The notes: generated by a model not told the origin, from the sequence alone. A stretch of 64,000 nt of DNA from Pricia antarctica (GCA_011050085.1 DRGL01000036.1:62001-126000); one strand, 5' to 3'; positions 25,609 to 35,818 are shown, counted from the stretch's first letter. A program made the numbers and translations.

Positions 25609-27210
25609 CTAAGCCTCTAAAACCGTAAAATCCAGCAGTAAAGGTTGCAATGAATTCATCAGATCGGGAATCAGATTTTCACCGAGTTCTAAATAAAGCT
25701 CCGAGAAATTAAGGTTACGTTCTTGCAGGGACTGACCTGGAAAAAGTGCATTCTGAATCTCGGTCATACGGCTTACCTGATCTTCCAGCTTTCTTTTTTG
25801 TGCTCTCAACAAGCGCTTTTCGAGATTTTCGAGTCCTTTTTTCTGTTTGGTTTCCTGTGCTTCTACAGCACCTAAAAATGACTTGTCCGTTTGTTCCGCT
25901 ATCTCATAAAGGGCTTTGAACTGTTCTTCTAACAGGTTTTTCTGAGGCGTAAAATCAATATCAATATTGCTAATCTCCCTTATTTTCTTGTTGATAAAGT
26001 TGCTTTGCTTTAAAAAAATATCGCTGACGGAAAGGTTCATCTTTTGAAGCTTTTTACGCTGTTTTTCCGTAATGACCAAAGCGGAGTTGCGAAGCAACAA
26101 CACTGGAAAAGGTATCTGCATAGCGTTGAACATTGTTTTCAGTTCAAGCCAGTAGGCTATTTCCCCGCCTCCCCCAATGTAACAAAGATTGGGCAGAATG
26201 ACTTCTTGATACAATGGTCGCGCGATTACGTTCGGGGAGAAACGTTCTGGGTACTTCTGTAGCTCCGTAACAAGTTCTTCCTTCGAAAAACGAATTTCGC
26301 TATTGTCTATATAATAGATGCGTTCCTGTTCTATGATGCGTTCCCGTAAACCATCCTTTAAATAAAAATAGTTGATTTCGCGAGGGTTGACCTGAATACC
26401 ATACTTTTCGGGTAGCGATTCAATCTTCGCTACCGTCTCAATAACTTTATCATAGGATACCTTTTCAAAAATATCTTTTTTGACGTACGGAATGAGTAAT
26501 TTCTTTAATGCAACATCATCCCCATCCAGGATTACCAGCCCATGGCTGCCGAAGAGAGCGTTGGCAAGATATCGCGTGGCTTGAGTCAGCGTACCATGCT
26601 CGAGATAGGCATTCTTGAACAGTTTTTTAAGTTGTTCCGCATTGTTGCTACTTCCGAGCGCGTTTGCAAGGGCATCGAAGACGTCGGCCAAACCATCGGT
26701 GTCCAGATGCCCCACAGCCCCAGAGGCCTCTTTGTTCCATTGCAGTTTTTTACCCTCGAAATTAAAGTAGTTGATTTCCTCGAAATCATGGTCCTCGGTC
26801 GCCATCCAATACACTGGTACAAAGTTGTACTTAGGATAGGCCTTTTTTAATTCTTTGGTCAGGTTAATGGCCGAAATAATTTTATAAAGAAAATACAAAG
26901 GGCCGGTAAACAGATTTAATTGATGCCCTGTGACCACGGTAAAACTTATAGGTTCTTTAAGTTTCTTAATATGGCTTTCGGTCTCTTTACTCATTGCCGT
27001 ACCCTTATATTGGCGCTGTAAGGCGTTATAAAGAACGTCACGGTTGGCATCCGGAAAATGGGTCGCTTTCTCAGCTATCTGCTGCTCAAAATTGGAAATG
27101 TTTGGATATCTATTGTACAGAGGTTTTAATTCGTCCTTCTCGGCAAGATAATCACAGATGAAATCGGTAAAATAGCCCGTTTGTTCAAAAGAAAAATGAT
27201 CAATATTCAT
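25609..27210 (-). CDS. bshC: Bacillithiol synthase, cysteine-adding enzyme BshC
   Basis: BshC joins cysteine to GlcN-malate in the last step of bacillithiol synthesis. The 533-residue length and features fit: VVTGHQLNLFTGPLYFLYK with the HxxxxG core, the VPVYWMATEDHDFEEINYF motif, and GGGGEIAYWLELKTMF in the second half. A coiled-coil segment follows at about 450-500 (LENLEKRLLRAQKRKLEDQ). The protein is cytoplasmic. bshA and bshB are not in this window. The gene is divergent from the M14 peptidase gene. Confidence 0.95.
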   Translation of the reverse strand: MNIDHFSFEQTGYFTDFICDYLAEKDELKPLYNRYPNISNFEQQIAEKATHFPDANRDVLYNALQRQYKGTAMSKETESHIKKLKEPISFTVVTGHQLNLFTGPLYFLYKIISAINLTKELKKAYPKYNFVPVYWMATEDHDFEEINYFNFEGKKLQWNKEASGAVGHLDTDGLADVFDALANALGSSNNAEQLKKLFKNAYLEHGTLTQATRYLANALFGSHGLVILDGDDVALKKLLIPYVKKDIFEKVSYDKVIETVAKIESLPEKYGIQVNPREINYFYLKDGLRERIIEQERIYYIDNSEIRFSKEELVTELQKYPERFSPNVIARPLYQEVILPNLCYIGGGGEIAYWLELKTMFNAMQIPFPVLLLRNSALVITEKQRKKLQKMNLSVSDIFLKQSNFINKKIREISNIDIDFTPQKNLLEEQFKALYEIAEQTDKSFLGAVEAQETKQKKGLENLEKRLLRAQKRKLEDQVSRMTEIQNALFPGQSLQERNLNFSELYLELGENLIPDLMNSLQPLLLDFTVLEA

Positions 27211-27407
27211 AGACGGTAAATATAAAACTCTCTATTTTGGAGGATTGCTAAAAATACGTTAATTACTTTGACCTAGTAATAGGCTGATGGTGGAATTTAC
27301 CGTTGGTATTGGCTAATAATTATTAGATTTACAATCCCGGTTTCTACACGTCGCAGGTTCGGGATTACTTGGACCGTTAGAACACATCCAAATTTATAAA
27401 TACGAAT

Positions 27408-29864
27408 ATGAAGCACTTTTTACTCCTAATTACCATTATCCTATCTTATTCGATAACTGCCCAAGACCTAAAGTCACCATCCGAATTTCTAGGATATGAT
27501 TTAGGCACACAATTTACAAGGCACCACCAAGTAATCGACTATTACGAATATTTAGCGGAAGCGGCTTCTGATCGAGTGCAATTACAAATGTATGGACAGA
27601 CCAATGAGGGTCGGCCCTTACTATTGGCCTACGTGTCATCCAAAGCGAATATGGCAGACCTCGAAAATATTCGTGCTGCACACATGGCCACTACCGAAGG
27701 CAACGGAAATCCATCGAAAGCTATCGTTTGGCTAAGCTATAACGTACACGGTAATGAAAGTGTAAGCACCGAGGCCTCTATGTTAACCGTGTATACGCTT
27801 TTGACCCAAAAGAGCAACTTTTTAGATAATACGGTTGTACTCATTGACCCCTGTGTCAACCCTGATGGCCGCGAGCGGTATGTCAACTGGTACTATCAAT
27901 ACAAAAATACGCCGAACAATGTCGATCCCAATAGCAAGGAGCATCACGAGCCTTGGTTGAACGGTCGCGCCAATCATTACATGTTCGACCTCAACCGCGA
28001 CTGGGCCTGGTTGACCCAAGTTGAAAGCCAACAGCGTATCAAGGTATTCAACCAATGGCTGCCACATGTTCACGTTGATTTTCACGAACAGGGCGTTGAC
28101 GCACCCTACTATTTTGCCCCGGCAGCCGAGCCTTTTCATGAGGTAATCACCGATTTTCAACGGGAATTTCAAGTAACCGTAGGTAAGAATCACGCTAAGT
28201 ATTTTGATGCTAATGGATGGTTCTATTTTACCAAGGAAATTTTTGACCTACTCTACCCGAGTTACGGCGATACCTATCCAACCTACAATGGTAGTATAGG
28301 TATGACCTACGAACAGGGCGGCAGTGGAAGGGCCGGATTGGCCGTTGAAACTGGTGTTGGGGATACTTTGACCTTGAAGGATAGAATTGCCCACCACTTT
28401 ACCACTGGGATTTCGACGGTAGAAATATCTTCCCAAAATGCGGAACGCTTGAATACCGAGTTCAAAAAATTCTATCTACCCAAAGATTACAAATACAAAA
28501 GCTATGTGCTCAACGGAAATGCCGATAAATTGGATGCCCTTACCAGACTTTTGTCACAGCATGAAATTGAATATGGATGGGGAAAAAGCGGAAATACAAA
28601 GGGTTATGATTATAAAACCGGTAAAAATGGTAGTCTCAAAACATCGGAAAAAAGTCTTATAATTTCGACCGAACAGAAGAAAGGAACTTTGGTCAAGGTG
28701 CTTTTCGAACCTAACGCCATACTTAGTGATTCCCTAACTTACGATATTACCGCTTGGTCTTTGCCCTACGCGTACGGACTTGACGCGGTCGCTTCTGAAA
28801 GTAAGGCGGATACTAACTCATCACCAGTTGAAAATCTTCCGAAAGCCTCCGATTTATCTCAAAATGCATATGCCTATCTAGCCGACTGGAGCAGTTTTAG
28901 CGATGCCCAATTTTTGGCGGAACTGCAGCAAAAAAACATTCGGGTTCGCGCTGCCCAAAGACCGTTCAAGATGGATGGTGTTGCCTATAATCGCGGTAGT
29001 CTTATTATTACCAAGGCCGATAACAAGTATCATTCCGCTTTTCTGAAAAATCTATCTGAAATTGCTTCCAAACACCATGTTCAGTTGAACGCAACGAACA
29101 CCGGTTTTGTCGAAGGTGGAAAGGATTTCGGTTCTAGCGCCGTATCCATGGTTAGGGAAAATAAGATAGCGGTGCTATCCGGTGAACCTACATCGACTTT
29201 ACAATTCGGTGAAATCTGGCATTTTTTCGAACAACAACTTAAATATCCCATTGCCGTAATCGACACGGAATATTGGAAAAGTGTTGAGTTGTCCGATTAC
29301 GATGTTCTTATACTGCCCGATGGGGAAGGTTATAAAGATTTTATGGATGAGGATAAAACGAAACGCCTAAAAAAATGGGTTGGAGATGGGGGTAAATTAA
29401 TTGCCATGGGAGATGCCCTAAAGGGACTTACCGGTGAAAATAAATTTGGAATAAAATTAAAGACGGTGGTAAAAGACACTACTATTAACCTGCAATCCCA
29501 CGATGATAACGAACGCGAACAAATCAAAAGCGCCATCACTGGGGCTATTTTTAAGACCAAAGTAGATTTTACACATCCATTGGCTTTTGGGTATGACGAT
29601 TCTTATTTCACCCTAAAGTTGGGTGATAGCGCTTACGAGTATCTTGCCGATGGTACAGTGGTCTATCTAGAAGCTGACAGCACTCGACCTGTAGCAGGAT
29701 TTGCCGGAAGCGAGGCCCAGAAAAAAATCGGGGAGACCCTCATATTCGGAGTCGAAGAGGTTGGGGATGGAAAGGTTATTTATATGGTGGATAATCCACT
29801 TTTCAGAGGTTTTTGGGAAAATGGAAAATTGTTTTTCGCCAATGCACTCTTTATGGTAGAATGA
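27408..29864 (+). CDS. Secreted M14 family zinc carboxypeptidase-like protein
   Basis: This 818-residue protein has a Sec signal (HFLLLITIILSYSITAQ). The peptidase M14 domain has the zinc pair His114/Glu117 in YNVHGNESVSTEAS and the third ligand in VDFHEQGVDAPYYFAP (His226). An arginine-type segment NPDGRERYVNWYY lies between them, and the general-base region is near YEQGGSGRAGLAVETG. The second half (from about 500) has a glutamine-amidotransferase-like fold (YDVLILPDGEGYKDFMDED). The two-domain form is common in Bacteroidota. It probably trims peptides in the periplasm or outside the cell. It stands alone, with no operon partner on the plus strand. Confidence 0.9.
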   Translation: MKHFLLLITIILSYSITAQDLKSPSEFLGYDLGTQFTRHHQVIDYYEYLAEAASDRVQLQMYGQTNEGRPLLLAYVSSKANMADLENIRAAHMATTEGNGNPSKAIVWLSYNVHGNESVSTEASMLTVYTLLTQKSNFLDNTVVLIDPCVNPDGRERYVNWYYQYKNTPNNVDPNSKEHHEPWLNGRANHYMFDLNRDWAWLTQVESQQRIKVFNQWLPHVHVDFHEQGVDAPYYFAPAAEPFHEVITDFQREFQVTVGKNHAKYFDANGWFYFTKEIFDLLYPSYGDTYPTYNGSIGMTYEQGGSGRAGLAVETGVGDTLTLKDRIAHHFTTGISTVEISSQNAERLNTEFKKFYLPKDYKYKSYVLNGNADKLDALTRLLSQHEIEYGWGKSGNTKGYDYKTGKNGSLKTSEKSLIISTEQKKGTLVKVLFEPNAILSDSLTYDITAWSLPYAYGLDAVASESKADTNSSPVENLPKASDLSQNAYAYLADWSSFSDAQFLAELQQKNIRVRAAQRPFKMDGVAYNRGSLIITKADNKYHSAFLKNLSEIASKHHVQLNATNTGFVEGGKDFGSSAVSMVRENKIAVLSGEPTSTLQFGEIWHFFEQQLKYPIAVIDTEYWKSVELSDYDVLILPDGEGYKDFMDEDKTKRLKKWVGDGGKLIAMGDALKGLTGENKFGIKLKTVVKDTTINLQSHDDNEREQIKSAITGAIFKTKVDFTHPLAFGYDDSYFTLKLGDSAYEYLADGTVVYLEADSTRPVAGFAGSEAQKKIGETLIFGVEEVGDGKVIYMVDNPLFRGFWENGKLFFANALFMVE

Positions 29865-30345
29865 ACCCAATTTTAAGATTTGGGCCAATCAAAAAAATAG
29901 AAAAGTAGTCTATCTTTTAATACGATTGGATTTAAATATTAGCCAAAAGACCACGTCATCATTATCATGCCGAAGGATCAATTGCTAATAAATGCTTCCT
30001 TTAAAATAGTAAGTAGGATGTTTTCTGAAATAAATCCAATTGCAATAGGATTGAATTAGAATTCTTTTCTGATTCATCTTACTAAACACGCATTAGTAAG
30101 CAAAGAACCGCCCATCTCTCTGAATACAGTTATATATACTTATACTGGCTAAAAGCTTTGGCCAGTGTTTAAGTAGCTACCGAAAATCGAACCGACAAAG
30201 TTTCAATCAAGCTCATTCCATTTTGCTTATATCTATATATAAGACTTTTGATGATTTAAAATTTCACTATAACGCATAATTTTTGCCTAGCAAACTGAAA
30301 AGTCAACAATAAAGTCCCGAATCCTAAAAAGGGCAATTTTCAAAA
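29865..30345. other. Intergenic between convergent genes, 481 bases
   Basis: The only structure is a weak hairpin near 30144-30166 (ACTGGC...GCCAGT) with a short T tract after it, which may end the M14 transcript. No gene is seen in either strand. Confidence 0.5.
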
Positions 30346-31344
30346 CTATTTCAGCCTCAATTTCAACACATAATCGTCCGCAGTCATAAATAGAATTTTT
30401 TGATCTTCGGTAAAAGCACAATTTGAAGTTGCCTGGCCGGTATGCAATCGTGCAACGGGCTTAGCCTGCTGGTTGAATATCCAAACACCTCCGGGACCTG
30501 TAGCGAACAAATAGCCTTTATCGTGCATCTTCATACCATCGGGAAGTCCTTGCTGGCCTTCTTTTCCGATTAGATTAGTAGCATCGTAAAATAACTGTTT
30601 ATTTACGGTTTTCCCGGGGTTGGTTACATCGTATTGATACCAGACCGCGTGATTAGGATCGGAAACCGCAACATATAACTTGGAACCGTCAGGAGATAGG
30701 GCAATTCCGTTCGGTCGGGTTAATTTGTCCACCAAAATAAGCTCCCCATGGGTCGTTAAACAAAAGACACCCTGAAAATCAAGCTCCTTTCTAGGGTCAT
30801 CCATAAGTTTCGGTAAGCCATACGGTGGATCTGTGAAATAGAGATTGCCGTCAGAATCAAATACGCCATCATTGGGACTATTGAATTTCTTTCCTTCGTA
30901 TTGGTCGGTCAGGGTTTCATATTCCGGTTTCGGATTGTTTATAGGTGTTTTCATTTTGGCCACGCGTCGGTCGCCATGTTGTAATAGTACTAGATCCCCC
31001 TGCTGATTTAATAAAAGGCCGTTCGAGCCGGGTTCATTACCGTAAACACCTTCACCTGAGTATCCTGAAGGATGTACATATTCTGAGGTTTTTCCTTCAC
31101 TATCGATTTTGAAAATTTTATTTTTAGGGATATCTGAAATTAGAAGATAATTGCCTTCTTGAATCCATAACGGTCCTTCTGTCCATTCAAAGCCACTTCC
31201 TATTATCTCTATTTCTGAATTTGGGTCTATGATTGCCAAAGCTTCATCGTCCATTATTTCGATTGAGAATTGCTGCTTATCAGCTTGGGAGAATAGCTTA
31301 AAAAAAGTGGCAGCACATACTAAAAATAGGATGGTCTTGGTCAT
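30346..31344 (-). CDS. SMP-30/gluconolactonase family protein, exported
   Basis: This 332-residue beta-propeller (SGL family) has a signal peptide (MTKTILFLVCAATFFKLFSQ). Family motifs are FEWTEGPLWIQEGNYLLISD (metal-binding Glu), KFNSPNDGVFDSDGNLYFTD (Asn/Asp), and RPNGIALSPDGSKLYVAVSD. These enzymes open sugar lactones such as gluconolactone or galactonolactone. Export would put hydrolysis in the periplasm, producing the acid for the GntP permease encoded 31 bases upstream. It is the last gene of the sugar-acid operon. Confidence 0.88.
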   Translation of the reverse strand: MTKTILFLVCAATFFKLFSQADKQQFSIEIMDDEALAIIDPNSEIEIIGSGFEWTEGPLWIQEGNYLLISDIPKNKIFKIDSEGKTSEYVHPSGYSGEGVYGNEPGSNGLLLNQQGDLVLLQHGDRRVAKMKTPINNPKPEYETLTDQYEGKKFNSPNDGVFDSDGNLYFTDPPYGLPKLMDDPRKELDFQGVFCLTTHGELILVDKLTRPNGIALSPDGSKLYVAVSDPNHAVWYQYDVTNPGKTVNKQLFYDATNLIGKEGQQGLPDGMKMHDKGYLFATGPGGVWIFNQQAKPVARLHTGQATSNCAFTEDQKILFMTADDYVLKLRLK

Positions 31345-31375
31345 AGTAGTTCCTTAAATATTCCCTAATTAAAAT

Positions 31376-32698
31376 TTAATTTACAATCTGGGTAATTAAA
31401 AAAATAATTGATATCGCCGAAACACCCAAAACCAATGTTCCTAAAGTCTGTACCTGATTTCCTTGTTTGACATCCATGCCTGTTAATTGTGTAAGTACCC
31501 AAAAGAAGCTATCGTTGGCATGTGAAACCACGGTCGAGCCTGCACCAATGGCCAAAACTGTCATCGTTTTCATAAAGGCATCCTCTAGTCCCAGAGCGGG
31601 CATCATTGGGGCCACGATGGAAGCCGTAGTAATCAGCGCTACGGTAGATGAACCTTGTGTAGTCTTTAAACATGCGGCCAACAAGAACGGAAAAAATAGC
31701 CCGATAGACATCCCTGAAAAACTTTCCGTGATTAGGGCAGCGAATCCCGAGTTCTGCAGCATGGCTCCAAAAATGCCGCCCGCACCCGTTATCAATATAA
31801 TGGGAGCGGCAATCAATAACGATTCTCCAAGCCATCCAGTAGCCGAATATACTTTAGCGTCAAGTTTTTCCGGAAGCAAGAGGGATAGCAGTACCCCAAT
31901 CAGAAGGGCAATTACGGGTTCTCCAAAAAAAGCGATAACGGGATAGACAACTGAAGTGGTAAGTTCTAGTGATGGATAGTCGAAGATGGATTTTAAAACT
32001 ATAAGCACAATAGGAACAACGATGCATAAAAGCGACAACCTTAATCTCGGCTTATGTAAAGCATCAGACGATGTTTCGATTTTAATCGGAATTTTGACCT
32101 TGGCAGCTATCTTAGTTGCAAAAAAGTAACAGCTGACCAACGATAGCATACTGACAATGATACCCCAGAATATAACGCTGCCCAAATCGGCGTTTAAAAT
32201 ACCGGCGGCAGCAATCGGACCTGGTGTCGGTGGTACCATTACATGGGTTGCGGTAAGTCCTAAAGCCAAGGCCGCAGTCGTGCCTGCATACGAAACTTTA
32301 GCCTTGTCGGAAAGCGCCTTATTCAATGAATTCATTATGATAAAGGCAGAATCGGCAAATACGGGAATGGACAATAAATAACCGGTAATCATCATCGCCA
32401 GATGAATCGATTTCTCACCGATCAATTTGAGCATTCGATTTGCAATGACCATCGCTCCTCCTGATTTTTCAAGTATGGTACCTATAGCGACCCCGAAGAA
32501 AATAATGAGTCCGATTTTACCCATAATACTTCCGAAACCGTTATTGACCGATGATATGATTTCGGCTACTTCCATTCCGGTAATAAAGCCGTATCCAATA
32601 GCGGCTAACAGCAGAACAAAAAAGGGATGTATCTTCCAACGAACGATACCGATGATAATAAAGGCAAGCGCAAGGATAAGGGCGATTAGGTAAATCAT
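31376..32698 (-). CDS. GntP family sugar-acid permease
   Basis: This 440-residue inner-membrane protein has about 12 hydrophobic segments and GntP features (GLIIFFGVAIGTILEKSGGA, HVMVPPTPGPIAAAGIL, LKTTQGSSTVALITTASI, SHANDSFFWVL). The family imports gluconate and related aldonates by proton symport. In this operon with a galactonate-type dehydratase, the likely substrate is galactonate or a similar acid. It lies 193 bases downstream of the dehydratase and 31 bases before the lactonase-like gene. Confidence 0.92.
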   Translation of the reverse strand: MIYLIALILALAFIIIGIVRWKIHPFFVLLLAAIGYGFITGMEVAEIISSVNNGFGSIMGKIGLIIFFGVAIGTILEKSGGAMVIANRMLKLIGEKSIHLAMMITGYLLSIPVFADSAFIIMNSLNKALSDKAKVSYAGTTAALALGLTATHVMVPPTPGPIAAAGILNADLGSVIFWGIIVSMLSLVSCYFFATKIAAKVKIPIKIETSSDALHKPRLRLSLLCIVVPIVLIVLKSIFDYPSLELTTSVVYPVIAFFGEPVIALLIGVLLSLLLPEKLDAKVYSATGWLGESLLIAAPIILITGAGGIFGAMLQNSGFAALITESFSGMSIGLFFPFLLAACLKTTQGSSTVALITTASIVAPMMPALGLEDAFMKTMTVLAIGAGSTVVSHANDSFFWVLTQLTGMDVKQGNQVQTLGTLVLGVSAISIIFLITQIVN

Positions 32699-32891
32699 AG
32701 TGGTCGGTTATTGTCTCATTATTTGAAATAAGTAAGCCTGTTGATATTAAAAGGACTAGAATTGAAAATTACTTGTCCGTAAAAATTACTTTTAAGGCTC
32801 CGGCAGGTTCGAAAGCATAGATTACAATTCAAATTACGCAACGATTTGCCCACTTAAGCAATTGACTAAGAGTCACCGCTGGTTACCAACG

Positions 32892-34049
32892 CTACCATTC
32901 GGTAAAACTGCCATCTTCATTCCTCCAAATAGGATTAACCCAGTTATGTCCTATTTTATGCCCCTCCCGTAATTTTTCTTCATTGATATCTACGCCCAAG
33001 CCTGGTTTTTTGAGCAGGTCGATGTAGCCATCCTTAACTTCGAAAACTTCCGGATTATCCATATAATCCAACAAATCAAAACCTTTATTGTAATGAATAC
33101 CGAGGCTGCTTTCCTGTATGATCGCATTGATACTGGTAAAATCTATATGCAGGCAAGATGCCAAAGCAATCGGACCAAGTGGACAATGCGGAGCTAAAGC
33201 TACATCGTAAGCCTCGGCCATACTTGCAATTCTCCGCACTTCGGAAATTCCTCCGGCATGACTCAAATCGGGTTGTATGATGTCAACGGTTCCTCGATGC
33301 AGTAGTTCCTTGAAATCCCAACGTGAAAACAGACGCTCCCCGGTAGCTATCGGAATGGAGCTATAGGGATAAATATGGTCAAGGGCTTCATTGTTTTCGG
33401 ATAAGACGGGCTCTTCGAAAAACATCGGATTAAAAGGGGATAGTTCATCGATTAAGCGTTTGACCATACCCTTGTGAACCCTTCCATGAAAATCTAAGCC
33501 TATATCCAGGTCATCCCCAAATTCGTCACGCAGCATTTTCATATTTTCCGAAACAGCGTGGATCTTTTTCACGGAATCGATCCATTCAAACGGGCCGGTG
33601 GCGTTCATCTTTACGGCCTTATACCCCTGTTTTACTTTTTCGACAGCCTGTTCGAGTACCACTTCAGGATGGTCACCCCCAATCCAACAGTACATTTTCA
33701 TTTTTTGGCGTACGGCCCCACCTAAAAGTTCGTAAACAGGAACCCCCAAATGCTTCCCTTTAATATCCCATAAGGCTTGGTCGATTCCAGAGATGGCACT
33801 CATCAGAATAGGACCACCCCTATAAAATCCGCCACGGTGTAGGGTTTGCCAAATATCTTCGATGTCATTGGCTGAACGGCCGATTACGTATTGAGAAAGT
33901 TCATTGACACAAGCTTCTACGGTTGCCGCTTTTCCTTCGACCACAGGTTCGCCCCAGCCTATTATGCCATTTTTCGTAGTTATTTTCAAGAATAACCAGC
34001 GCGGGGGCACCTTAAACAATTCCATTTTTTCTATGCGAAGTTCATCCAT
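32892..34049 (-). CDS. dgoD: D-galactonate dehydratase (DgoD-like)
   Basis: This enzyme of the enolase superfamily (385 residues) dehydrates D-galactonate to 2-dehydro-3-deoxygalactonate. It follows E. coli DgoD closely along its length: PPRWLFLKITT, GWGEPVVEGKA, FYRGGPILMSAISGIDQALW, GLDFHGRVHKGM (metal Asp), FFEEPVL (Glu), GERLFSRWDF (Glu), the catalytic AEAYDVALAPHCPLGPIALA (His), and LGIHYNKG. The start overlaps the aldolase stop by 8 bases, so translation is coupled. Relatives acting on other aldonates differ little, so substrate is probable rather than certain. Confidence 0.9.
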   Translation of the reverse strand: MDELRIEKMELFKVPPRWLFLKITTKNGIIGWGEPVVEGKAATVEACVNELSQYVIGRSANDIEDIWQTLHRGGFYRGGPILMSAISGIDQALWDIKGKHLGVPVYELLGGAVRQKMKMYCWIGGDHPEVVLEQAVEKVKQGYKAVKMNATGPFEWIDSVKKIHAVSENMKMLRDEFGDDLDIGLDFHGRVHKGMVKRLIDELSPFNPMFFEEPVLSENNEALDHIYPYSSIPIATGERLFSRWDFKELLHRGTVDIIQPDLSHAGGISEVRRIASMAEAYDVALAPHCPLGPIALASCLHIDFTSINAIIQESSLGIHYNKGFDLLDYMDNPEVFEVKDGYIDLLKKPGLGVDINEEKLREGHKIGHNWVNPIWRNEDGSFTEW

Positions 34050-34686
34050 TGTCTATAGCTATGCTGTTCATGAATTTTTCGGCCAAAACGGTAACCGCTG
34101 CAAAATCAGAATCAGGGTTCAGGTCGCTGGCGACCAAACTACTCCCTATCCCTACCCCATCAATACCTGCGTCGAACCAATCTTTTATATTGTTATGACC
34201 GATGCCACCTACCGCAAAAAAAGCTTGCTTATCAAAAGGACCTTTAAGTGACCTAAAATACGAAATGCCCAAGTCACCTGCCGGAAACAATTTGATAATA
34301 TCGGCACCATAGGCCATCGCATTGACAATTTCCGTAGGTGTCATTGCACCCATCAATACCGGAATATCGCTTATGTTTCCTATTTTCGCCACTTCCCTAT
34401 CCGTATTCGGGGTTACGAAGAACTGAGCTCCCCCGGCAATGGCTTTTTGCGCCAAATCAGCATTGATTACAGTCCCGGCTCCAATCAAAATATGGGGATG
34501 CCGCTGGCGCGATTTCTTTATTTCATCTGCAAAATTCGGTGTGTTGGTAGTAATTTCCAAAACTGATATGCCACCGGCCACTAGCGCATCTACCGTTGGT
34601 TGTACAGTACACTTTTCCTTCAACCTAATAATGGATATCAACTTTGCCGCTATAATACGCTCAATTATATTTTGTTTTACGCTCAT
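34042..34686 (-). CDS. KDPG/KDPGal aldolase
   Basis: This 214-residue class I aldolase of the Eda/DgoA type cleaves 2-dehydro-3-deoxy-6-phospho-sugar acid to pyruvate and glyceraldehyde-3-phosphate. Visible are SIIRLKEKCTVQPTVDALVA, EITTNTPNFADEI (catalytic Glu), IGAGTVINADLAQKAIAGGA, FFVTPN, and the Schiff-base lysine in GADIIKLFPAGDLG. The start ATG shares bases with the kinase stop (ATGA overlap) and its own end overlaps dgoD. Whether it prefers KDPG or KDPGal cannot be told; the dgoD neighbour favours KDPGal. Confidence 0.93.
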   Translation of the reverse strand: MSVKQNIIERIIAAKLISIIRLKEKCTVQPTVDALVAGGISVLEITTNTPNFADEIKKSRQRHPHILIGAGTVINADLAQKAIAGGAQFFVTPNTDREVAKIGNISDIPVLMGAMTPTEIVNAMAYGADIIKLFPAGDLGISYFRSLKGPFDKQAFFAVGGIGHNNIKDWFDAGIDGVGIGSSLVASDLNPDSDFAAVTVLAEKFMNSIAIDNG

Positions 34687-35690
34687 CGTATGACGTGTCC
34701 CGATATATTTCCTTCCTTGATAGCATTGATTTCCTGTTCGGTACTGGTATGGATATCACCAATCATCGTATGTTTTAAGGCGAATGCGGCCGTAGCAAAA
34801 TCAATGGATTTTTGAGGATGCCAGCCTTGGTTAAGGGCATGCAAAAATCCGGCGGCAAACGCATCACCCGTCCCAAAGCGATCGGTAATTGTAATCGTAT
34901 AGGCATTTGAAAGTATGGGTTCATCCTCTGAGACAGAGGCGCCACCCAATCGGTTTACCGATGCTGAACTATGGTCACGAATGGTAAACGCCAGTTGATT
35001 AACGCCAAACAGGTGTCTTGCTTTTCGTAAGGCGTCAAGAGTCTGATCGGTAGGATTATTACCATTGAAGACTAAGCCATAGACGTCTTTTAATACGCCT
35101 ATATTACCGAATACTAGATCGGTATGCTCCAAGATACGGTTAAAGATTAGCTTTGCCTTCTCGGAGTTCTCCCAAAGACTTCTTCTGTAGTTCAGGTCAA
35201 AGCTGACTTTTACACCCATATTTCGGGCTGTTTTTACGGCCTTTACACATTCTTCGGCGCACTGCTCGGAAAGTGCCGGTGTGATGCCCGACACATGTAA
35301 CCATTTTTGTTCTTTAAGGATGTTGTCCCAGTCAAATTCCCTCTCTCCAATAGCGGATATAGCCGACCCGGAACGGTCGTACACAACCCTTGAGGGACGT
35401 ATAGAGCTGCCAAGTTCGATGAAATAGGTGCCCATTCTAGAGCCGCCTTCAATACTTTTTTTTGTGGATACGGTAAAGCGTTCTAGGGATTGCCGTGCAG
35501 CCTGACCGATGGGATTATCGGGAAATTTACTTATAAACTCTACCTTATTTCCAAGACAGGCCAAAGAAACGGCCACATTAGATTCAGAGCCCGCATAATC
35601 TACGGCAAAAAGCGATGTGGTGCGAAGGCGATCCGCATGACCTGTTGGTACAAGCCGTAGCATGATTTCTCCAAAAGTAATAAAAGCCAT
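34683..35690 (-). CDS. PfkB family 2-dehydro-3-deoxy-sugar-acid kinase
   Basis: This 335-residue sugar kinase, from the ATG at 35690 (MAFITFGEIMLRLVPTGH), is like KdgK. The in-frame upstream ATG would add 30 poorly conserved residues and is rejected. Marks of the PfkB fold are SLFAVDYAGSESNVAVSLAC near the N-terminus and the C-terminal TITDRFGTGDAFAAGFLHAL with the catalytic Asp. It would phosphorylate 2-dehydro-3-deoxygalactonate (or gluconate) before aldol cleavage. E. coli uses the unrelated DgoK for this step, so the operon has a non-orthologous kinase. It is first in the three overlapping genes. Confidence 0.9.
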   Translation of the reverse strand: MAFITFGEIMLRLVPTGHADRLRTTSLFAVDYAGSESNVAVSLACLGNKVEFISKFPDNPIGQAARQSLERFTVSTKKSIEGGSRMGTYFIELGSSIRPSRVVYDRSGSAISAIGEREFDWDNILKEQKWLHVSGITPALSEQCAEECVKAVKTARNMGVKVSFDLNYRRSLWENSEKAKLIFNRILEHTDLVFGNIGVLKDVYGLVFNGNNPTDQTLDALRKARHLFGVNQLAFTIRDHSSASVNRLGGASVSEDEPILSNAYTITITDRFGTGDAFAAGFLHALNQGWHPQKSIDFATAAFALKHTMIGDIHTSTEQEINAIKEGNISGHVIR

Positions 35691-35818
35691 TGAAAAGGTT
35701 GATTTACCCCTAAAGTAGGAAAAATATCTAAGCTCCCATTCAAAACCTATACCAGTAGAGAAATTTCCAAATTGGGACACAATTCAAAATGTGGCTTTAC
35801 TTACTGCACTATGTTACG

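Noticed and set aside
30144-30166. Strong terminator after the M14 gene
   Set aside because: The stem is only 6 bp and the T tract is short; listed only as a weak possibility.
35691-35780. N-terminal extension of the PfkB kinase
   Set aside because: The 30 extra residues are aromatic-rich and unlike any kinase start; the conserved fold begins at ATG 35690.
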